This document shows, in pieces, positions 5,994 to 8,987 of a DNA stretch of 8,987 nt. The stretch covers positions 1 through 8,987 of the forward strand of contig CABRWN010000081.1 in NCBI GenBank assembly GCA_902474645.1. Direction: 5' to 3'. Every line of letters starts with the position of its first letter. The stretch's first letter is position 1. Both the position numbers and the translations under genes were made by a program. The notes beneath the pieces are model-generated. The model made no database searches. It was not told where the DNA came from and saw nothing but the letters and a program-made list of their open reading frames with translations. This DNA comes from an uncultured Collinsella sp. GTDB taxonomy: Bacteria; Actinomycetota; Coriobacteriia; Coriobacteriales; Coriobacteriaceae.

Positions 5994-6929
5994 ATGCAGG
6001 AAACTGATTCTCAGTCTCAGGAGCAGGCTACCGCCACCAAGGCCGCATCTGCTCCCGCCAAGTCCCGCACGCTGTGGGGCGACGCTTTTAAGCGTCTTCG
6101 TAAGAACAAGCTCGCCGTTATCGGTGTCTGCTGGATCATCATCGTCGTTGTGGTTGCACTGACCGCAGACCTGTGGGCTAAGCCCTGGCTCGGTTCGCCG
6201 ACGGCTTCCGACTCGACCACCATGGCCGAGACGTCGCTGCTGGCTCCGTGTGCAGAGCACCCGTTTGGCACCGACGCCCTTGGTCGTGACATTCTCGTCC
6301 GCGTTATCTACGGTGCGCGCGTTTCGCTGTCCGTCGGCATTATGGCCACCGCGATCTCCACGCTGATCGGTCTGGTCATGGGTGCTCTGGCCGGCTTCTA
6401 CGGCGGCATTTGGGATACGATCATCATGCGCTGTGCGGACATCTTCCTGGCGTTCCCGTACGTGCTGTTCGTTGTCGCCATGATCGCCGTTATCGGCCGT
6501 GGTCTTCAGAACGTCTTTATCGCCATCGGTATTCTCGGCTGGCCTTCGATTGCGCGCGTCTTCCGCTCTGCAATCTTGACGGTCAAGGAAAACGACTATG
6601 TTGATGCTGCGCGTGCGATGGGTGCATCCGATGCTCGTATCGTCGTGCGTCACATCTTCCCGAACTCCGTCGCCTCCATCGTGGTCTACGCAACCATGAA
6701 CATTGGTGGCGCCATTCTGACCGAGTCCGCTCTGTCCTTCCTCGGCATGGGCGTTATTCCGCCTACGCCTTCGTGGGGCTCCATGATTCAGGACGGTCAG
6801 CAGTATCTTCTGACCGCTCCCTGGATGATGATCATGCCCGGTCTGGCAATTCTCTCGACGGTGCTCGCCTTCACCCTGCTGGGTGATGGTCTGCGCGACG
6901 CCCTCGACGTCAAGATGAAGGACGCATAA
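5994..6929 (+). CDS. oppC: Peptide ABC transporter permease, OppC/DppC type
   Basis: Second channel-forming membrane subunit, partner of OppB. The 311-residue product begins with a Gln/Thr/Ala-rich, probably disordered cytoplasmic tail (1-26). The OppC N-terminal segment WGDAFKRLRKNKLAVIG (28-44) leads into helix 1 (about 40-58). The family mark HPFGTDALGRDILVRVIYGAR spans 89-109. The EAA loop with DYVDAARAMGAS covers about 201-223 and docks to an ATPase. LSFLGMGVIPPTPSWGS (247-263) and GDGLRDALD (297-305) complete the typical C-terminal half. GGGAGGT at 5980-5986, 7 bases upstream, supports the start. It lies 14 bp after oppB and only 2 bp before oppD, so it is part of the same transcript. 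No residue or domain appears missing. Confidence 0.95.
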   Translation: MQETDSQSQEQATATKAASAPAKSRTLWGDAFKRLRKNKLAVIGVCWIIIVVVVALTADLWAKPWLGSPTASDSTTMAETSLLAPCAEHPFGTDALGRDILVRVIYGARVSLSVGIMATAISTLIGLVMGALAGFYGGIWDTIIMRCADIFLAFPYVLFVVAMIAVIGRGLQNVFIAIGILGWPSIARVFRSAILTVKENDYVDAARAMGASDARIVVRHIFPNSVASIVVYATMNIGGAILTESALSFLGMGVIPPTPSWGSMIQDGQQYLLTAPWMMIMPGLAILSTVLAFTLLGDGLRDALDVKMKDA

Positions 6930-6931
6930 GG

Positions 6932-8023
6932 ATGAAGAAGAACAAGAACTATGTGGACCTGAAGGACCAGCCGGTTCCCGAGGGCCAGCATCTGCTCGAG
7001 GTCGATGACCTTAAGATGTATTTCCATACCGAGGATGGTGTCGTTCGCGCTGTCGACGGTGTGTCCTACACGCTCGATCGCGGCGAGACCCTGGGTGTCG
7101 TCGGTGAGTCCGGCTCCGGTAAGTCCGTGACCGCCATGACCATCATGGGCCTCATCTCGATGCCTCCGGGAAAGATTGAGGGCGGCGACGTTCGCTATCG
7201 CGGTCGTTCTATCCTCGAGATGACCGAGGAAGAGATGCAGCACATTCGCGGTAACGACATCGCGATGATCTTCCAGGATCCTATGACCTCCTTGAACCCG
7301 GTCTATAAGATCGGCAAGCAGGTGGGCGAGGGTCTTCGTCTGCACCGTGGCTACTCCAAGCAGGAGGCGCTCAAGCGCGCCACCGAGCTTTTGGACCTCG
7401 TTGGTATTCCCGAGCCCGAGAAGCGCGTCAATGAGTATCCGCACCAGTTCTCTGGCGGTATGCGTCAGCGCGTCATGATTGCCATGGCCCTTGCCTGCGA
7501 TCCCGATATTCTGATTGCCGACGAGCCCACGACTGCCCTGGACGTTACCATTCAGGCTCAGATTATTGAACTTATGCAGGAAATGCAGGAGAAGAACGGC
7601 AACGCCATCATCATGATTACCCATGACCTGGGTGTCGTCGCCGATATGGCCGACAAGATCATGGTTATGTACGCCGGTCGTCCCGTCGAGTTCGGTACTG
7701 CTGAGGAAATCTTCTACGAGAGCCGTCACCCCTATACCTGGGGCCTGATCCGCTCCATCCCGGAGCAGGCTATCGATGAGAAGAAGCCGCTCACGCCGAT
7801 TCACGGCAACCCGCCTTCGCTCATGAACCTGCCCGAGGGCTGCGTCTTCTCTCCTCGCTGCCCCTATGCGACGGACAAGTGCCGCAAGCAGCGCCCCGAG
7901 CGCGTTGTCACTGAGTCTGGTCATTACTCTGCGTGCCACTACTCCGGTGACCCCGAGTTCCTCAAGAACGCCCCTGAGACGTCCCGTACGCGCAAGGATT
8001 CCAAGAAGGGAGGCGAGGCGTAA
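6932..8023 (+). CDS. oppD: Peptide ABC transporter ATPase, OppD/DppD type
   Basis: Cytoplasmic ATPase that pairs with OppF to power import through OppBC. The 363 residues contain the full nucleotide-binding set: Walker A GESGSGKS (58-65), Q-loop Gln115 in IFQDPMTSLNP, signature FSGGMRQR (173-180), Walker B ILIADE with Glu198, D-loop Ala-Leu-Asp at 202-204, and switch His231 in THD. The oligopeptide-transporter C-terminal extension follows from about 255, with HPYTWGL, HGNPPSL and four cysteines (304, 310, 317, 335) spaced as in family members known to hold an iron-sulfur cluster. A basic, Ser/Lys-rich tail ends the protein. The start is 2 bp after oppC; AAGGA at 6918-6922 inside oppC gives a 9-base spacing. 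Its TAA is immediately followed by the oppF ATG, in the same frame. Confidence 0.96.
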   Translation: MKKNKNYVDLKDQPVPEGQHLLEVDDLKMYFHTEDGVVRAVDGVSYTLDRGETLGVVGESGSGKSVTAMTIMGLISMPPGKIEGGDVRYRGRSILEMTEEEMQHIRGNDIAMIFQDPMTSLNPVYKIGKQVGEGLRLHRGYSKQEALKRATELLDLVGIPEPEKRVNEYPHQFSGGMRQRVMIAMALACDPDILIADEPTTALDVTIQAQIIELMQEMQEKNGNAIIMITHDLGVVADMADKIMVMYAGRPVEFGTAEEIFYESRHPYTWGLIRSIPEQAIDEKKPLTPIHGNPPSLMNLPEGCVFSPRCPYATDKCRKQRPERVVTESGHYSACHYSGDPEFLKNAPETSRTRKDSKKGGEA

Positions 8024-8987
8024 ATGGCAGGCAATAACGAGCGCACTCCACTGCTGAAGGTCGAGCACCTCTCTAAGGAGTTCCCCGCGGAGTCCGGCAT
8101 GTTCGCCAAGCGTTTTTCCAAGCGCGTCGTCTCTGCTGTGAATGACATTTCGTTCGAGATTTATCCGGGCGAGACTTTTGGCCTGGTTGGCGAGTCTGGT
8201 TGCGGTAAGTCCACCACGGGCCGCACCATCATGCGTCTGACCAAGCCGACCGCCGGTAAGGTATTCTTCCAAGGCAAAGATGTTGCCGAGATGAGCAAAC
8301 ATGAGATCAAGGACATGCGTCGCGAGATGCAGTTTATCTTCCAAGATCCTTATGCTTCGCTCAACCCTCGTATGACCATCGGTGAGATCGTCTCCGAGCC
8401 CATGACCATTCACGGCGTGGGCACCAAGGAGGAGCGCATTGAGCGCGTCCGCGAGCTTCTCGACGTCGTTGGACTGAACCCCGAGCACATCAACCGCTAT
8501 CCGCATGAGTTCTCCGGCGGTCAGCGTCAGCGTGTCGGCATTGCCCGCGCTTTTGCGCTGAAGCCCAAGCTGATTATCTGCGACGAGCCGGTTTCCGCTC
8601 TGGATGTTTCCATTCAGGCCCAGGTTCTGAACCTGCTCAAGGAACTGCAGGACAAGTTCGGTACCGCGTATCTGTTTATCGCCCACGACCTGTCCGTCGT
8701 ACAGCACATCTCCGATCGCGTTGCCGTTATGTATCTGGGTAAGATGGTCGAGGTTTCGGACTGGAAGACGCTCTATAGTGAGCCTCACCATCCGTACACG
8801 CAGTCGCTGCTGTCTGCCGTGCCGGTGCCCGATCCGGATATCCAGAAGAACCGTAAGCGCATCATCCTTGCCGGCGATCCGCCGTCACCGCTGGATCCGC
8901 CGACCGGTTGCCGTTTCCACACCCGCTGCCCGATCGCGCAGGGCATCTGCTCTGAGAAACTTCCCGGGTTTAAGGAAGTTGCACCGG
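8024..8987 (+). CDS. oppF: Peptide ABC transporter ATPase, OppF/DppF type (3' end outside window)
   Basis: Second ATPase of the importer, forming an asymmetric pair with OppD. The window holds 321 complete codons from ATG and the frame is still open at the edge. Visible are Walker A GESGCGKS (56-63), Gln107 in IFQDPYASLNPRM, signature FSGGQRQR (163-170), Walker B LIICDE with Glu188, SALD at 191-194, and His221 in AHD. The C-terminal extension has HHPYTQSLLSAVP, GDPPSPLDPPTGC, and cysteines 296, 302 and 309; the fourth expected Cys would fall just past the edge. Wording such as PYASLNPRM and PPTGCRFHTRCP is typical of OppF rather than OppD. The start is fixed by AAGGGAGG at 8006-8013 (10 bases upstream) and by its abutment with the oppD stop. 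Probably only a short tail is missing. Confidence 0.96.
   Translation, partial: MAGNNERTPLLKVEHLSKEFPAESGMFAKRFSKRVVSAVNDISFEIYPGETFGLVGESGCGKSTTGRTIMRLTKPTAGKVFFQGKDVAEMSKHEIKDMRREMQFIFQDPYASLNPRMTIGEIVSEPMTIHGVGTKEERIERVRELLDVVGLNPEHINRYPHEFSGGQRQRVGIARAFALKPKLIICDEPVSALDVSIQAQVLNLLKELQDKFGTAYLFIAHDLSVVQHISDRVAVMYLGKMVEVSDWKTLYSEPHHPYTQSLLSAVPVPDPDIQKNRKRIILAGDPPSPLDPPTGCRFHTRCPIAQGICSEKLPGFKEVAP

Noticed and set aside
6797..8791. Long open frame on the minus strand opposite the end of oppC, oppD and most of oppF (about 664 codons)
   Set aside because: oppD and oppF share one frame, so the in-register antisense frame runs through both. The composition is typical of an antisense shadow.

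Overview
This looks like a chromosomal housekeeping stretch from a moderately GC-rich Gram-positive anaerobe, most likely a member of the Coriobacteriia such as Collinsella. That is an inference from three things: the codon preference (Lys almost always AAG, and Leu TTA/CTA and Ser TCA almost absent), the glycolytic gene order running into secG, and the Tat-type lipoprotein signal on the peptide-binding protein. All genes lie on the + strand and no intergenic gap reaches 300 bp.

Region 1 (1-2455) is the end of a glycolytic operon. The last 24 codons of pgk overlap tpiA by 8 bp, and gpmI follows 5 bp later. Together these genes cover 1,3-bisphosphoglycerate to 3-phosphoglycerate, triose-phosphate interconversion, and 3- to 2-phosphoglycerate. 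The operon ends at a strong intrinsic terminator preceded by a small AT-rich hairpin.

Region 2 (2456-2867) is a single-gene unit for secG, the small SecYEG translocon subunit. It has its own probable extended -10 promoter and its own terminator.

Region 3 (2868-8987) is a complete-looking oligopeptide/dipeptide ABC importer locus, oppA-oppB-oppC-oppD-oppF, cut by the window edge near the end of oppF. OppA is a lipid-anchored binding protein, OppB and OppC form the membrane channel, and OppD and OppF are the paired ATPases, each with the C-terminal Cys-rich oligopeptide-transporter extension. A 156-bp gap after oppA carries a strong hairpin without a good T-tract and a candidate secondary promoter, which suggests that oppA is made in excess over the membrane and ATPase subunits. 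oppB to oppF are tightly packed (gaps of 14, 2 and 0 bp).

I found no mobile element, CRISPR array, tRNA, rRNA or undescribed multi-gene system. The points worth a second look are local: an acidic Asp/Asn/Gly-rich insertion in the outer loop of OppB, the oppA-oppB intergenic hairpin, the same-frame TAA-ATG junction of oppD and oppF, Cys substitutions next to GpmI metal ligands, and repeats in the secG and oppA upstream regions.
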